64,000 nucleotides of DNA from Alphaproteobacteria bacterium. GTDB lineage: Bacteria > Pseudomonadota > Alphaproteobacteria > Sphingomonadales > Sphingomonadaceae. The notes beneath the pieces were generated by a model, which did not search any database, was not told the origin of the DNA, and saw nothing but the letters and a program-made list of their open reading frames with translations. The stretch spans positions 1-64,000 of the forward strand of contig JAHJIJ010000009.1 in NCBI GenBank assembly GCA_018823325.1. Reading direction: 5' to 3'. Positions 23,888 through 33,544 of this stretch are shown here, piece after piece. The position numbers were made by a program, and so were the translations under genes. How positions within the stretch are numbered: position 1 is the first letter of the stretch; each line of letters starts with the position of its first letter.

Positions 23888-24660
23888 CGACGGCGCAGAT
23901 CCTGCTCGCTCTGCTGTCCGGCGGAATCATCGGCATTGTGCTGGGACTGGTCGGCGGCGGCGGATCGATCCTCGCAGTCCCATTGCTTGTCTATGTGGTG
24001 GGCGTGGGCTCGACCCATGCCGCAATTGCGACGGCAGCGGTTGCTGTTGCGGCCAATGCGGCGACAGGCCTTGCGGGGCATGCGAAAGCCGGCAGAGTGA
24101 AGTGGCCCTGCGCGCTGGTCTTTGCGGCGGCGGGCGTTCTCGGCGCGGCGTTGGGCGCAGAGATTGGCAAGGCCTTCGACGGGACACGACTGCTGATGCT
24201 GTTCGGCCTACTGATGATCGCCATCGGCTTTGCGATGCTGCGGAAGCGCGAGGGTGCCGATGATCCAGACGTCCGCCTGTCGCGCAGCACAGCAGGCGCA
24301 CTTCTTCCCCGGCTCGTCCCGATGGGTGCCGGTGTCGGCCTTGCCTCCGGCTTCTTCGGGATCGGTGGCGGCTTCCTGATCGTTCCGGCGCTGATCGCGG
24401 CGACTGCCATGCCCTTTGCCTATGCTGTCGGCACATCACTGTTCATCGTCACGGCGCTCGGCCTGACCACAGCGACGTCCTACGCGCTTTCGGACTATGT
24501 CGACTGGCCTTTGACAGCCCTGCTCATCGCCGGCGGAGCAGGTGGTTCGACCCTTGGAATTTTTGCCGGACGCAAGCTGGCTCACCACAAGCGGATTCTT
24601 GAGCGGGGCTTTGCGCTCCTTGTCATTGCAGTGGGCTGCTATATCGTTCTGGCCCGTTAA
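23884..24660 (+). CDS. TauE/SafE family sulfite exporter
   Basis: A 258-residue membrane protein with about eight hydrophobic helices and the family's duplicated glycine-rich signature GLVGGGGSILAVPLLVY and GFFGIGGGFLIVPALI. It probably exports sulfite or another sulfonated anion made when persulfide is oxidised by the neighbouring MBL enzyme. The GTG start overlaps the repressor stop (GTGA). An ATG at 23857 lies inside the upstream gene and would add a polar segment with no family similarity. Confidence 0.88.
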   Translation: MTTAQILLALLSGGIIGIVLGLVGGGGSILAVPLLVYVVGVGSTHAAIATAAVAVAANAATGLAGHAKAGRVKWPCALVFAAAGVLGAALGAEIGKAFDGTRLLMLFGLLMIAIGFAMLRKREGADDPDVRLSRSTAGALLPRLVPMGAGVGLASGFFGIGGGFLIVPALIAATAMPFAYAVGTSLFIVTALGLTTATSYALSDYVDWPLTALLIAGGAGGSTLGIFAGRKLAHHKRILERGFALLVIAVGCYIVLAR

Positions 24661-24911
24661 CTTCAGGGCCAACGGGTCATTTCAGCGCTGGCCGATAAAA
24701 CGACCCGCGCCCCGCTCCTGACTTGCAGCTTCCTTCAACGACCGATATTCCTCAACGCAGGAATTACAAACGCTTCGGGCGGATGTCGACTCGAACGGCT
24801 TGATCAGCTGCGTTGTGATCCTAGACTGTGGATCGCAATGTCGCGGATGCCGGACTGAGAACGCTTCCGCAAATCGAAGTTACAAAAGAAGTAACGAGAA
24901 GCGAGGTGAGG

Positions 24912-25679
24912 ATGCGTGTCGGCATGGGCTTGAAGGCATTTGGGCTGTCTGTTGCAATGGCTGCGTGGAGCACCGGTGGTGTGGCCCAGCCAGACACGCA
25001 ACCGCCTTCCCATCAGGATCCACGAGCGGGCTATGCTGCGCTTGCCCAACTTCCCGACTGGAGCGGCGTTTGGTCTCCCGATTGGAGTATGACGGCAAAG
25101 AACCGCAGCAAGGAGCCACAGTTCACGCAAGCCGCTGCGCAAACCTCCCAAGCCTTCAAAGCAGCGCAAGAGCGCGGCGAAAACCTGCAGGGCGAAGTGG
25201 CGAATTGCCTGCCGCCGGGCATGCCGGGAATCATGTCCCAGCCCTACCCGATCGAATTCCTGTTCCGACCGGGTGCCGTCTACCTCATCACTGAAACCTA
25301 CAGCCAGGTCCGTCGCATATACACCGATGGTCGCCCCCTGCCTGAAGATCCCGATCCATTTTTCAACGGCCATTCTGTGGGATGGTGGGAAAATGACACG
25401 CTGGTTGTCGAGACGACCGGGATCAATCCCCGCAACGTGATCGTCCCAGGCATTCACGCCACCGAGCAAACACGCATTCGCGAGACATTCCGCTCCGACG
25501 CACCCGGCAAACTAACCGTGGAAACGAGCATTACCGACCCCACTCTCTTCATCGAACCGTTCGTCACCCAAGCTTCGTTCGCACGAAATGACGGCTGGGA
25601 AATGCGCGAATATGTCTGCGCGGAAAACAATAAGGACGGGGCCGACGAGTTCGGTCGCCCGACCATGAACCTGGATTGA
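24912..25679 (+). CDS. Exported protein of unknown function, 255 residues
   Basis: A signal peptide (MRVGMGLKAFGLSVAMAAW ... GGVAQ) precedes a mature region with LPDWSGVWSPDWSM, FNGHSVGWWENDTLVVETTGINP and RIRETFRSDAPGKLTVE. These motifs recur in a large, uncharacterised family of exported proteins common in sphingomonads and other environmental proteobacteria, often paired with a DUF6152 gene as here. GAGGTGAGG sits directly before the ATG at 24912; the frame stays open upstream but the longer start would hide the signal peptide. No catalytic residues can be named. Confidence 0.7.
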   Translation: MRVGMGLKAFGLSVAMAAWSTGGVAQPDTQPPSHQDPRAGYAALAQLPDWSGVWSPDWSMTAKNRSKEPQFTQAAAQTSQAFKAAQERGENLQGEVANCLPPGMPGIMSQPYPIEFLFRPGAVYLITETYSQVRRIYTDGRPLPEDPDPFFNGHSVGWWENDTLVVETTGINPRNVIVPGIHATEQTRIRETFRSDAPGKLTVETSITDPTLFIEPFVTQASFARNDGWEMREYVCAENNKDGADEFGRPTMNLD

Positions 25680-25690
25680 GGGCTTAACCG

Positions 25691-26098
25691 ATGAAACGCT
25701 ACATCTCCATGATCACGATCGCCGCAATCATGGGCGGCCTGGGTGTGTCAGGTTCGGCTCATCATTCCACAGCCATGTTCAACTGGGGCAAGGAAATCCC
25801 CATGAAGAATGCAACGGTCGAACGATGGTCATGGACCAATCCTCACACCTTCCTGTATGTCACAGTCCCGACAGCGGACGGAACGGAGCGTTGGGCCTTT
25901 GAGGGTATGAGCCCCAGCCACCTCTCGCGCACCGGATGGAACCGACATACGCTGGTCCCCGGCCAAAAGATCGACCTGACCTATTATTCGTTGCGGGATG
26001 GGCGAAAGGGCGGGTTCAACATGTCCGTGACGCTGCCCGATGGCCGGACACTGAGACAGCTTCCGGCCAGGGCATCCAGCGATAACGCCAGTCGCTGA
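25691..26098 (+). CDS. Exported DUF6152 family protein
   Basis: A 135-residue protein with a signal peptide that ends near SGSA and a mature N-terminus HHSTAMFNWGKEI. The AHHS-x-AMF start, the SWTNPHTFLYV segment and the GRKGGFNMSVTLPDG end are hallmarks of DUF6152. The pair of histidines directly after the cleavage site could bind metal, a guess from position only. It follows the previous exported gene by 11 bp and is probably cotranscribed with it. Function unknown. Confidence 0.78.
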   Translation: MKRYISMITIAAIMGGLGVSGSAHHSTAMFNWGKEIPMKNATVERWSWTNPHTFLYVTVPTADGTERWAFEGMSPSHLSRTGWNRHTLVPGQKIDLTYYSLRDGRKGGFNMSVTLPDGRTLRQLPARASSDNASR

Positions 26099-26169
26099 CA
26101 ACAAAACTATTGCCGCCGGCTCAAGCCAGGCGAGCGCGGCTTCGGCCGTCTAAAAGATGTTGGAAGAAA

Positions 26170-26246
26170 TGGCGCGCCCGGAACGATTCGAACGTCCGAC
26201 CCTCAGATTCGTAGTCTGATGCTCTATCCAGCTGAGCTACGGGCGC
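26170..26246 (-). tRNA. tRNA-Arg (ACG)
   Basis: On the minus strand the acceptor stem GCGCCCG pairs with CGGGCGC, with a D-arm AGCTCAGCTGGATAGAGC, anticodon loop CTACGAA giving anticodon ACG, and a T-loop TTCGAAT. The body ends at 26173 and CCA is encoded at 26170-26172. Confidence 0.95.
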
Positions 26247-26345
26247 TTGCCAATCTCGCGGTGCCCTGGGGCGCCGTGGGAGAGGCGCAGATAGTCGGGG
26301 GCGCCGCTTGTGGCAACCCCCTTTTTCGCATTCTTTTGTGCGCTC

Positions 26346-29012
26346 TCAGCTGCGGGCCGCGAGCGCTGCCTGAGCCGCTGCCAGACGCGCGATCGGCACG
26401 CGATACGGCGAGGCGCTGACATAATCGAGGCCGGTCTTCTCGCAGAAGGCAATGGAGGCGGGATCGCCGCCATGCTCGCCGCAAATGCCCAGCTTGATGT
26501 CCGGGCGCGTCGCCCTGCCCCGCTCCACCGCGATCTGAATCAGCTCGCCGACGCCCTCGACATCCAGGCTCACGAACGGATCACGCGCGAAGATGCCCTT
26601 GTCGACATACTGGGTGAGGAAGCGGCTCGCATCGTCGCGGCTGATGCCGATCGTCGTCTGGGTGAGATCGTTGGTGCCGAAGGAGAAGAACTCGCCGGCC
26701 TCGGCAATCTCGCCTGCCTTGAGCGCCGCGCGCGGCAGCTCGATCATCGTGCCGACCAGATACTCCACCGACGTGCCGCGCTCGGCAAACACGGCCTTGG
26801 CAGTCTTGTCGACGATCTCCTTCATCAGCTCCAGCTCGCGCTTTGTGGCGACGAGGGGAATCATGACCTCGGGAATCGGTGCCTCGCCGCTTGCCTTGGC
26901 GACATCGAGCGCGGCCTCGAAGATCGCGCGGGCCTGCATCTCGTAGATCTCGGGATAGGTGACGCCAAGGCGGCAGCCGCGGTGACCGAGCATCGGGTTG
27001 AACTCGTGCAGTTCGGCAGCCCGGCGCTTGAGCAAATCGACGCTCACCCCGGCGGCCTCGGCCACGTCGGCGAACTCGGCATCCTCATGCGGCAGGAACT
27101 CGTGGAGCGGCGGATCGAGCAGGCGGATTGTGACGGGCAGGCCCGCCATTTCCGTGAAGATCGCCGTGAAGTCGGCCCGCTGCTCGGGCAGCAGCTTGGC
27201 CAGCGCCTCGCGACGACCCGCTTCGGTCTCGGCAAGGATCATCTGGCGCACGGCTGTGATCCGGGCCGCATCGAAGAACATATGCTCGGTGCGGCACAGG
27301 CCCACGCCTTCCGCGCCGAACTCGCGGGCGGTGCGGCAATCCTGCGGTGTCTCCGCATTGGCCCGCACCTTGAGGCGGCGCACCTGATCGGCCCAGACCA
27401 TGAGCGTACCGAAATCGCCGGCCAGCTCGGGCTGCACCGTTGGCACTTCGCCGGCCATCACTTCACCGGTCGCGCCGTCGATGGTGATGATATCGCGCTC
27501 CTTGAGCAGCCGGTCGCCGATCCGCATCAGCTTGCCCGCCGCATCGATGGATATGCTGCCCGCGCCGGAGACGCACGGGCGCCCCATGCCGCGCGCCACC
27601 ACGGCTGCGTGGCTGGTCATGCCGCCGCGCGCGGTCAGAATGCCCTTGGCGGCGTGCATGCCGTGAATGTCCTCGGGGCTCGTCTCGATGCGCACGAGGA
27701 TCACCGCTTCGCCCAGCTCATTGAGCCGCTCGGCTGCCTCGGCATCGAACACCACCTGACCCGAGGCTGCGCCGGGCGAGGCCGGCAGGCCCTTGGTGAG
27801 CACGTCGCGCGCGGCCTTGGGGTCGAGGGTGGGATGCAGCAATTGATCGAGCGCAGCGGCATCGACGCGCGCGACGGCCTCTTCCTTGCTGATCAGCCCT
27901 TCATTGGCCATGTCCACCGCGATCTTGAGCGCTGCCTTGGCGGTGCGCTTGCCCGAGCGGGTCTGGAGCATCCAGAGCTTGCCCTGCTGCACCGTGAACT
28001 CGATGTCCTGCATATCGCGGTAATGCGTCTCGAGGATCTGGAAGACCTTAGCCAGCTCGGCGTAAGTTTCCGGCATGGATTCTTCCATGCTGAGCGGCTT
28101 GGCCCCTGCCCGCTCGCGCGCGGCCTTGGTCAGATATTGCGGCGTGCGGATTCCCGCCACCACGTCCTCGCCCTGCGCATTGATGAGATATTCGCCATAA
28201 TAGGCGTTCTCGCCGGTCGCCGGATCGCGAGTGAAGGCAACCCCCGTTGCCGAGGTGTCGCCCATATTGCCGAACACCATCGCCTGCACGTTCACGGCCG
28301 TGCCCCAGTCACCGGGGATGTTGTTGAGGCGGCGATAGACCTTGGCGCGGTCCGCCTGCCAGCTGCCGAACACGGCCCCGATAGCGCCCCACAGCTGCTC
28401 GTTCACATCCTGCGGGAACGGCTTGCCCCAGAGCTGCTGGACGAGCGCCTTGTATTCCGCAACCAGCGCCTGCCAGTCGCTCGCTTCCAGCTCGGTGTCG
28501 AGATAGGCACCCTTGTCTTCCTTGGCGATCTCCAGCGCTTCCTCGAACTTGCCATGATCGAGGCCGAGCACGACGTCCGAATACATCTGGATGAAGCGGC
28601 GATAGCTGTCCCACGCAAAGCGCGCGTCGCCCGAGACGGCAGCGAGACCCTCGACGGTTTCGTCATTCAGGCCCAGGTTCAGCACCGTGTCCATCATGCC
28701 CGGCATGGAGACGCGCGCGCCGGAGCGGACGGAGACCAGCAACGGATCGGCCTTGTCGCCGAAGCGCTTGCCGGTCACGCCCTCGATATGCGCGATGCCC
28801 GCGGCGACTTCCGCGTTCAGGCTCTCGGGATAGGTCTCGCCATCCTCATAATAGCGCGTGCACATCTCGGTCGTGATCGTGAAGCCGGGTGGCACCGGCA
28901 GGCCGATGGCCGCCATACCATCCAGATTGGCGCCCTTGCCGCCAAGCAGGTTCTTGTCACCCTTGCCGCCGTCATCGACGTCGCCACCGAAACGATACAC
29001 ATATTTGGTCAT
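26346..29012 (-). CDS. ppdK: Pyruvate, phosphate dikinase
   Basis: An 888-residue PEP-synthesising enzyme: N-terminal ATP-grasp nucleotide domain (GGKGANLDGMAAIGLPVPPGF, SVRSGARVSMPGMMDTVLNLG), the phosphohistidine swivel domain with the catalytic His in GGMTSHAAVVARGMGRP, and the C-terminal TIM-barrel (GLCRTEHMFF, GTNDLTQTTIGISRDDA). It interconverts pyruvate, ATP and phosphate with PEP, AMP and pyrophosphate. The start at 29012 gives the family N-terminus MTKYVYRFGGDVDDG. It follows glyS on the same strand with an 88-bp gap. Confidence 0.96.
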   Translation of the reverse strand: MTKYVYRFGGDVDDGGKGDKNLLGGKGANLDGMAAIGLPVPPGFTITTEMCTRYYEDGETYPESLNAEVAAGIAHIEGVTGKRFGDKADPLLVSVRSGARVSMPGMMDTVLNLGLNDETVEGLAAVSGDARFAWDSYRRFIQMYSDVVLGLDHGKFEEALEIAKEDKGAYLDTELEASDWQALVAEYKALVQQLWGKPFPQDVNEQLWGAIGAVFGSWQADRAKVYRRLNNIPGDWGTAVNVQAMVFGNMGDTSATGVAFTRDPATGENAYYGEYLINAQGEDVVAGIRTPQYLTKAARERAGAKPLSMEESMPETYAELAKVFQILETHYRDMQDIEFTVQQGKLWMLQTRSGKRTAKAALKIAVDMANEGLISKEEAVARVDAAALDQLLHPTLDPKAARDVLTKGLPASPGAASGQVVFDAEAAERLNELGEAVILVRIETSPEDIHGMHAAKGILTARGGMTSHAAVVARGMGRPCVSGAGSISIDAAGKLMRIGDRLLKERDIITIDGATGEVMAGEVPTVQPELAGDFGTLMVWADQVRRLKVRANAETPQDCRTAREFGAEGVGLCRTEHMFFDAARITAVRQMILAETEAGRREALAKLLPEQRADFTAIFTEMAGLPVTIRLLDPPLHEFLPHEDAEFADVAEAAGVSVDLLKRRAAELHEFNPMLGHRGCRLGVTYPEIYEMQARAIFEAALDVAKASGEAPIPEVMIPLVATKRELELMKEIVDKTAKAVFAERGTSVEYLVGTMIELPRAALKAGEIAEAGEFFSFGTNDLTQTTIGISRDDASRFLTQYVDKGIFARDPFVSLDVEGVGELIQIAVERGRATRPDIKLGICGEHGGDPASIAFCEKTGLDYVSASPYRVPIARLAAAQAALAARS

Positions 29013-29100
29013 CGAAACATTCCACCCTGCATTGGAATGCGCACCGGAACGGCCTGCTCTGTTCTCTGCCGCCCGTACGCGCGATTTGTCGTTCGCGAAC

Positions 29101-31506
29101 CTAACCCTCGATTTTCGAGAAATCCGCCACTTTGTGCACCGCAGCACGAATGCGGGTCAACAGACTTAACCGTGATTGCCGCTTGATCGGATCGGCATCG
29201 TTGACCGTGACGGTCTCAAAAAAGGCGTCGATGGGCGCGCGCAGCGTCGCCAGCGCGGCCATGGCGCCCTCGAAATCCTCCGCCGCAATCGCCGCCTCGG
29301 CGCGCGGCTCGGCCTCGTCGAGCGCATTGATCAGCGCCGCCTCGGCAGGCTCCAGCGCATAAGCGGGCGCCGCAGCCGCGAAATGCGCCTCATGCTCGCG
29401 CATCGCCTGCGCCATGTCAGGATCGGTCAACGCCTCGCCGGGGTCTTCCTCACCAAGCTGGCTCTGCGGCTTGCCACCCTCGGGCTGCTCCTTCTTGAGG
29501 ATATTCGCCGCGCGCTTGTAGCCCGCAAGGAGGTTCGCACCATCCTCGGTGCTGACGAAGGATTGCAGCGCATGAACGCGGGAGAGCAGGCGGACGAGAT
29601 CGTCCTCGCCGCCAAGAGCGAACACGGCATCGATGAGGTCGTGACGTACCCCCGCCTCGCGTTGCTGGACCTTGAGACGGTCGGCAAAGAAGTCGAGGAG
29701 ATCGCGGGTAGCGCGATGTCCTGGAGCAGCTTGACGATCATCAACGCCTAGCCGTGCTTCTGCAAAAGCAACCACCTGCTCAAACGTCGCCGGCTTTCCA
29801 AGAGCGGATTCCAAGCCGAAATACGCCTCTGCAAAAGCGCTACGTCGTTCTGAACTACGGGCTTGGACATACCAAAGATAGGAGGCACTCAGAAGTGCGA
29901 TTGTAAGCGAGCCTCGAATTTGCTTGCCCAAGATCGATCGGATGCAACCGAGCGCGGCGCGGCGCAATGCAAACGGATCTTTTGAACCCGTAGGCTTCTC
30001 GTCGACCGCAAAAAAACACACTAATGTATCCAGCTTATCCGCCAGCGATACCGCCACCGTCACCGGCGCAGTCGGAACCTCATCCCCCTGCCCCACCGGC
30101 TTGTAATGATCGCGGATCGCGTCGGCGACTTCGTCCGGCAGACCTTCGGCGCGAGCGTAGTAGCCGCCCATCAGGCCCTGCAGTTCGGGGAACTCGCCGA
30201 CCATTTCGGTGACAAGATCGGCCTTGCACAGGCGGGCGGCCTGTTCTGCGAGGTCTGCCAGCGCCTTCCGCTCCTCGTCATTCCCGCGCACGCGGGAATC
30301 CAGGGGCGTTGCCGGCTGCGGTTGCGCTGTTGGGGCCTGGACCCCCGCGTCCGCGGGAGTGACGGAGGTATTGGAGGCGCCAACAATGCCTTCCTCAACA
30401 AGCCAGCGGGCCAACGTCGCCACGCGCTCGACCTTGTCGGCCACCGTGCCCAGCTTTTCATGGAAGGTGATGCGCGAGAGCTTTTGCGCGTGATCCGCAA
30501 GCTTCGTCTTCTTGTCCTGCTCCCAGAAGAAGCGCGCATCGGAGAGGCGGGCGGCGAGGACCTTGCCATTGCCCTCGACAATCGCCGTGCCGCCGTCGTT
30601 GGCCTCGATGTTCGCCGTGCAGATGAAAGCGTTGGCGAGCTTGCCGCTCTCATCGCGCAGCACGAAATATTTCTGGTTGATGCGCAGCGTGAGCTGGATG
30701 ACCTCGGGCGGCACCTCCAGGAATGCCGCATCGAAGCGCCCGAGCAGCGGCACCGGCCATTCCGTCAGCCCGGCATTTTCGGCAACGAGCCCTGCATCGG
30801 GGATCAGCTCCAGCCCGGCCTGCGCAGCCAGTTCCTCGGCGCGCCGCGCGATGATTGCCCGGCGCTCCTCCTGGTCCACGATCACGTAGGCCGCGCGCAG
30901 CTGATCGGCGTAGGTCGCCGCGCTCTCGATGGCGATCTCGCCGCTCGAATGGAAGCGGTGGCCGCGTGTCGTCCGCCCGGTCGCAATCCCCTCGATGGCG
31001 AAGGGCACCACTTCATTGCCGAGCAGCGCGATGATGCCCTGCAGCGGACGCACCCAGCGCAGGCTCTCGGTGGAGAGGCTGGCATCGCCCCAGCGCATCG
31101 ACTTGGGCCAGGGGAAGGCACGCACGACCTGCGGGATTGCCTCGGCCAGAACGTCAGCCGTCGCGCGCCCCGGCTTCTCGACCGTGGCGAACCACACGCC
31201 GTCGCGGTCCTCGAGCTGGTCCTGCGTCAGGCCGGTCTTGCGCAGGAAGCCTTCCAGCGCTTGCGGCGGGGCCGAGGTGCGCGGGCCTTTGAATTCCTCG
31301 CTGACGGCCTGTGTCGAGAGCGGTAAAGCGCGCGCGATGAAGGCGAGGCGGCGCGGCGTGGCATAGACTGTCAGGCCCTCAGGCTTGAGACCCGCCGCAC
31401 CCAGCGCCTCGCCGAGCAGCCGCGCGAGATCGTCCGCAGCCTTTGCCTGCATCCGCGCCGGAATTTCCTCGCAGCGCAGCTCAAGAAGGAAGTCAGCGCT
31501 CATCAT
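29101..31506 (-). CDS. glyS: Glycyl-tRNA synthetase beta subunit
   Basis: An 801-residue beta subunit of the alpha2beta2 enzyme that charges tRNA-Gly ([18 protein letters not shown] at the start, [22 protein letters not shown], the HD-like and anticodon-binding C-terminus). Start codons at 31506 and 31503 both overlap the glyQ stop; AGGGCGG-like sequence precedes them. It is longer than usual because an 89-bp dispersed palindromic repeat (30276-30364) is inserted in the coding sequence and read through in frame, adding about 30 residues rich in Pro, Arg and Gly. The gene is essential, so the insertion must be tolerated, probably in a surface loop. Confidence 0.95.
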   Translation of the reverse strand: MMSADFLLELRCEEIPARMQAKAADDLARLLGEALGAAGLKPEGLTVYATPRRLAFIARALPLSTQAVSEEFKGPRTSAPPQALEGFLRKTGLTQDQLEDRDGVWFATVEKPGRATADVLAEAIPQVVRAFPWPKSMRWGDASLSTESLRWVRPLQGIIALLGNEVVPFAIEGIATGRTTRGHRFHSSGEIAIESAATYADQLRAAYVIVDQEERRAIIARRAEELAAQAGLELIPDAGLVAENAGLTEWPVPLLGRFDAAFLEVPPEVIQLTLRINQKYFVLRDESGKLANAFICTANIEANDGGTAIVEGNGKVLAARLSDARFFWEQDKKTKLADHAQKLSRITFHEKLGTVADKVERVATLARWLVEEGIVGASNTSVTPADAGVQAPTAQPQPATPLDSRVRGNDEERKALADLAEQAARLCKADLVTEMVGEFPELQGLMGGYYARAEGLPDEVADAIRDHYKPVGQGDEVPTAPVTVAVSLADKLDTLVCFFAVDEKPTGSKDPFALRRAALGCIRSILGKQIRGSLTIALLSASYLWYVQARSSERRSAFAEAYFGLESALGKPATFEQVVAFAEARLGVDDRQAAPGHRATRDLLDFFADRLKVQQREAGVRHDLIDAVFALGGEDDLVRLLSRVHALQSFVSTEDGANLLAGYKRAANILKKEQPEGGKPQSQLGEEDPGEALTDPDMAQAMREHEAHFAAAAPAYALEPAEAALINALDEAEPRAEAAIAAEDFEGAMAALATLRAPIDAFFETVTVNDADPIKRQSRLSLLTRIRAAVHKVADFSKIEG
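30276..30364. repeat. Palindromic repeat element inserted in-frame in glyS
   Basis: Two imperfect 29-bp arms, CGTCATTCCCGCG...TCCAGG (30276-30304) and CCTGGACCCCCGCG...TGACG (30336-30364), flank a 31-bp centre. Each arm also forms its own hairpin (TTCCCGCG/CGCGGGAA and CCCGCG/CGCGGG). The element matches a class of dispersed palindromes seen in sphingomonad and other proteobacterial genomes, a recollection not a search. Its translation within glyS is SVTPADAG ... [10 protein letters not shown]. Confidence 0.8.
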
Positions 31507-32396
31507 TCCGCCCACCCGTTATGCTTCATCCAGGCCTCGCAGCTTCCCTTCGCGAGATCGCGCACCCGGCCCATATAGCTGGCGCGCTCCTGCACGCTGA
31601 TGACGCCGCGCGCCTGCAGCAGATTGAAGACGTGGCTTGCCTCGATGGCCTGCTCATAGGCGGCCAGCGGCACGTTTGCCGCAATGCTCGCCTGGCATTC
31701 CGCCTCGCAGTCCCTGAACCAGCGGAACAGCTTCTCGGTATCGGCCACCTCAAAGTTCCACTTGGAGAGCTGGCGCTCATTCTCGAGGAACACGTCACCA
31801 TAAGTGACGGCCGGGCGGTCCCCGACGGCATCGTTGAACACGAGGTCGTACACGCTGTCGACGCTCTGGATATACATGGCGAGGCGCTCAAGCCCATAGG
31901 TCAGCTCGCCCGCCACCGGCTTGCAGTCGAACCCGCCCATCTGCTGGAAATAGGTGAACTGCGTCACTTCCATGCCGTCGCACCACACCTCCCAGCCCAG
32001 GCCCCAGGCGCCCAGCGTCGGGCTTTCCCAGTCGTCCTCCACGAAGCGGATGTCGTGCAGCAGCGGATCGATGCCGATCGCCTTGAGCGAGCCCAGATAA
32101 AGGTCCTGCAGGTCCGGCGGGCTCGGTTTCATGATCACCTGATACTGGTAATAATGCTGGAGCCGGTTGGGGTTCTCGCCATAGCGCCCGTCGGTCGGTC
32201 GGCGCGAGGGCTGCACATAGGCGCAGTTCCACGGATCGGGGCCAAGGCTGCGCAGCGTCGTCGCCGGGTGGAAGGTGCCCGCGCCCACCCGCATGTCGAA
32301 CGGCTGCAGGATCACGCAACCCTGCGCTGCCCAATAGTCGTGCAGCGTCAGAATGAGTTGCTGAAAGCTCAGCGGAGTGGAGGCCTTGTCCTGCAT
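31503..32396 (-). CDS. glyQ: Glycyl-tRNA synthetase alpha subunit
   Basis: A 297-residue class II catalytic alpha subunit with [19 protein letters not shown], the long motif [45 protein letters not shown] and [25 protein letters not shown], all invariant in the family. It binds glycine and ATP. The stop overlaps the glyS start by four bases (ATGA), so expression is coupled. Confidence 0.97.
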   Translation of the reverse strand: MQDKASTPLSFQQLILTLHDYWAAQGCVILQPFDMRVGAGTFHPATTLRSLGPDPWNCAYVQPSRRPTDGRYGENPNRLQHYYQYQVIMKPSPPDLQDLYLGSLKAIGIDPLLHDIRFVEDDWESPTLGAWGLGWEVWCDGMEVTQFTYFQQMGGFDCKPVAGELTYGLERLAMYIQSVDSVYDLVFNDAVGDRPAVTYGDVFLENERQLSKWNFEVADTEKLFRWFRDCEAECQASIAANVPLAAYEQAIEASHVFNLLQARGVISVQERASYMGRVRDLAKGSCEAWMKHNGWAE

Positions 32397-32567
32397 GCGT
32401 CAACCGTCTCACGTCTAGGCTTTGGCGGCTTTGTACCGCCCTTTCGGAACCGGCGCGCTTTGGCCCATGGGGCAATCGCGGTCAAGCGGCGCGGCGGCGC
32501 TCCGCGCAAGCAGGCTTGCGCCAGAGCGCCAAGTCCGCAATGCAGTCAGCGACTTGAGGAATAGGCT

Positions 32568-33506
32568 ATGCACTGGAAATCACTGATCCTCGGCTGCGCG
32601 ATGCTGTTCTCGCCCGGCCTGCACGGCACCGCCATGGCGCAACAGGCAGAGGCGGCAGCGCGCCCTGCGCCTGCGGCGGACGCCCCGGCGGTCCACGCCC
32701 GCCCGGCGCTCTGGGCAGTACGGGATGATGATACCACCATCTATCTCTTCGGCACCATTCACCTGCTCAAGCCGGGCGTAAGCTGGTTCGAAGGGCCGGT
32801 GCGCGCCGCCTTTGACGAGTCGCAGACCGTTGTCCTCGAGGTGATCGATCAGAATGAGGGCGGCGCGCAGGATGCGATCATGCGGCGTGCGCTGGATATC
32901 GGTGGCCTGCCGCTTTCCAACAAGCTCGATGAGGAGACTCGCACCGCCTATTTCGCCGCGCTCGAAAAGCACGGCGCGCCGGTCATGGTCTATGATCGCG
33001 TGCGACCATGGTTCGCTGCCCTGACCCTTGCCGTTCTGCCGCTGCGGTCCCTTGGCTATTCGCCGGAAACCGGTGTGGATCGCGCCATCCATGCCGCCGC
33101 AACCGATGCAGGAAAGCAGCTGATCGGGCTGGAAACCTCGGCCGAGCAGATCGGCTTTTTCGAGACGATGCCTGAAGGGCTGCAGCTCACGCTGCTGAAC
33201 GAAACGATCCGGGAACTGCCGGAACTGCCGGAGACAATCGAGGAAATGATCGCGGCGTGGAGCGCCGGCGACGAAGACGCGTTGGCCGCGATCATGAACG
33301 AGACGGCCGAAAGCAACGAGGAGATCGAACGCATCCTGCTTACCGAGCGCAACGAGCGCTGGTCCGACTGGATTGCGGCGCGTATGAAGCAACCGGGCAC
33401 CGTGTTCATGGCCGTCGGCGCAGGGCATCTGGCTGGCGACAAGAGCGTTCAAGCGATGCTTGAACAGCGCGGATTGGTCGCGCAACGGATCGAACGGGCC
33501 GAGTGA
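32568..33506 (+). CDS. TraB/GumN family protein 1
   Basis: A 312-residue exported protein. A signal peptide (cleavage after GTAMAQ) precedes a TraB/GumN domain with the family motifs ALWAVRDDDTTIYLFGTIHLLKPG, LGLETSAEQIG-like IGLETSAEQIGFFETMP and FMAVGAGHLAGDKSVQ. The paired GTIH and GAGHLAG motifs are thought to form a metalloprotease-like site in related Tiki proteins; activity is untested in this family. A close paralogue follows 38 bp downstream, suggesting a tandem duplication and cotranscription. Confidence 0.87.
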   Translation: MHWKSLILGCAMLFSPGLHGTAMAQQAEAAARPAPAADAPAVHARPALWAVRDDDTTIYLFGTIHLLKPGVSWFEGPVRAAFDESQTVVLEVIDQNEGGAQDAIMRRALDIGGLPLSNKLDEETRTAYFAALEKHGAPVMVYDRVRPWFAALTLAVLPLRSLGYSPETGVDRAIHAAATDAGKQLIGLETSAEQIGFFETMPEGLQLTLLNETIRELPELPETIEEMIAAWSAGDEDALAAIMNETAESNEEIERILLTERNERWSDWIAARMKQPGTVFMAVGAGHLAGDKSVQAMLEQRGLVAQRIERAE

Positions 33507-33544
33507 GCGCCACGGGCCATGAGCGACCGTAGCACAAGCCTGCC

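Noticed and set aside
24661-24911. Minus-strand fragment between TauE and the exported protein
   Set aside because: A short frame reads as a helical peptide, but it has no start in range and no recognisable family.
26310-29186. Long open frame antisense to ppdK (958 codons)
   Set aside because: High GC gives long antisense frames; ppdK is a complete conserved gene on the other strand and the antisense frame has no recognisable domain.
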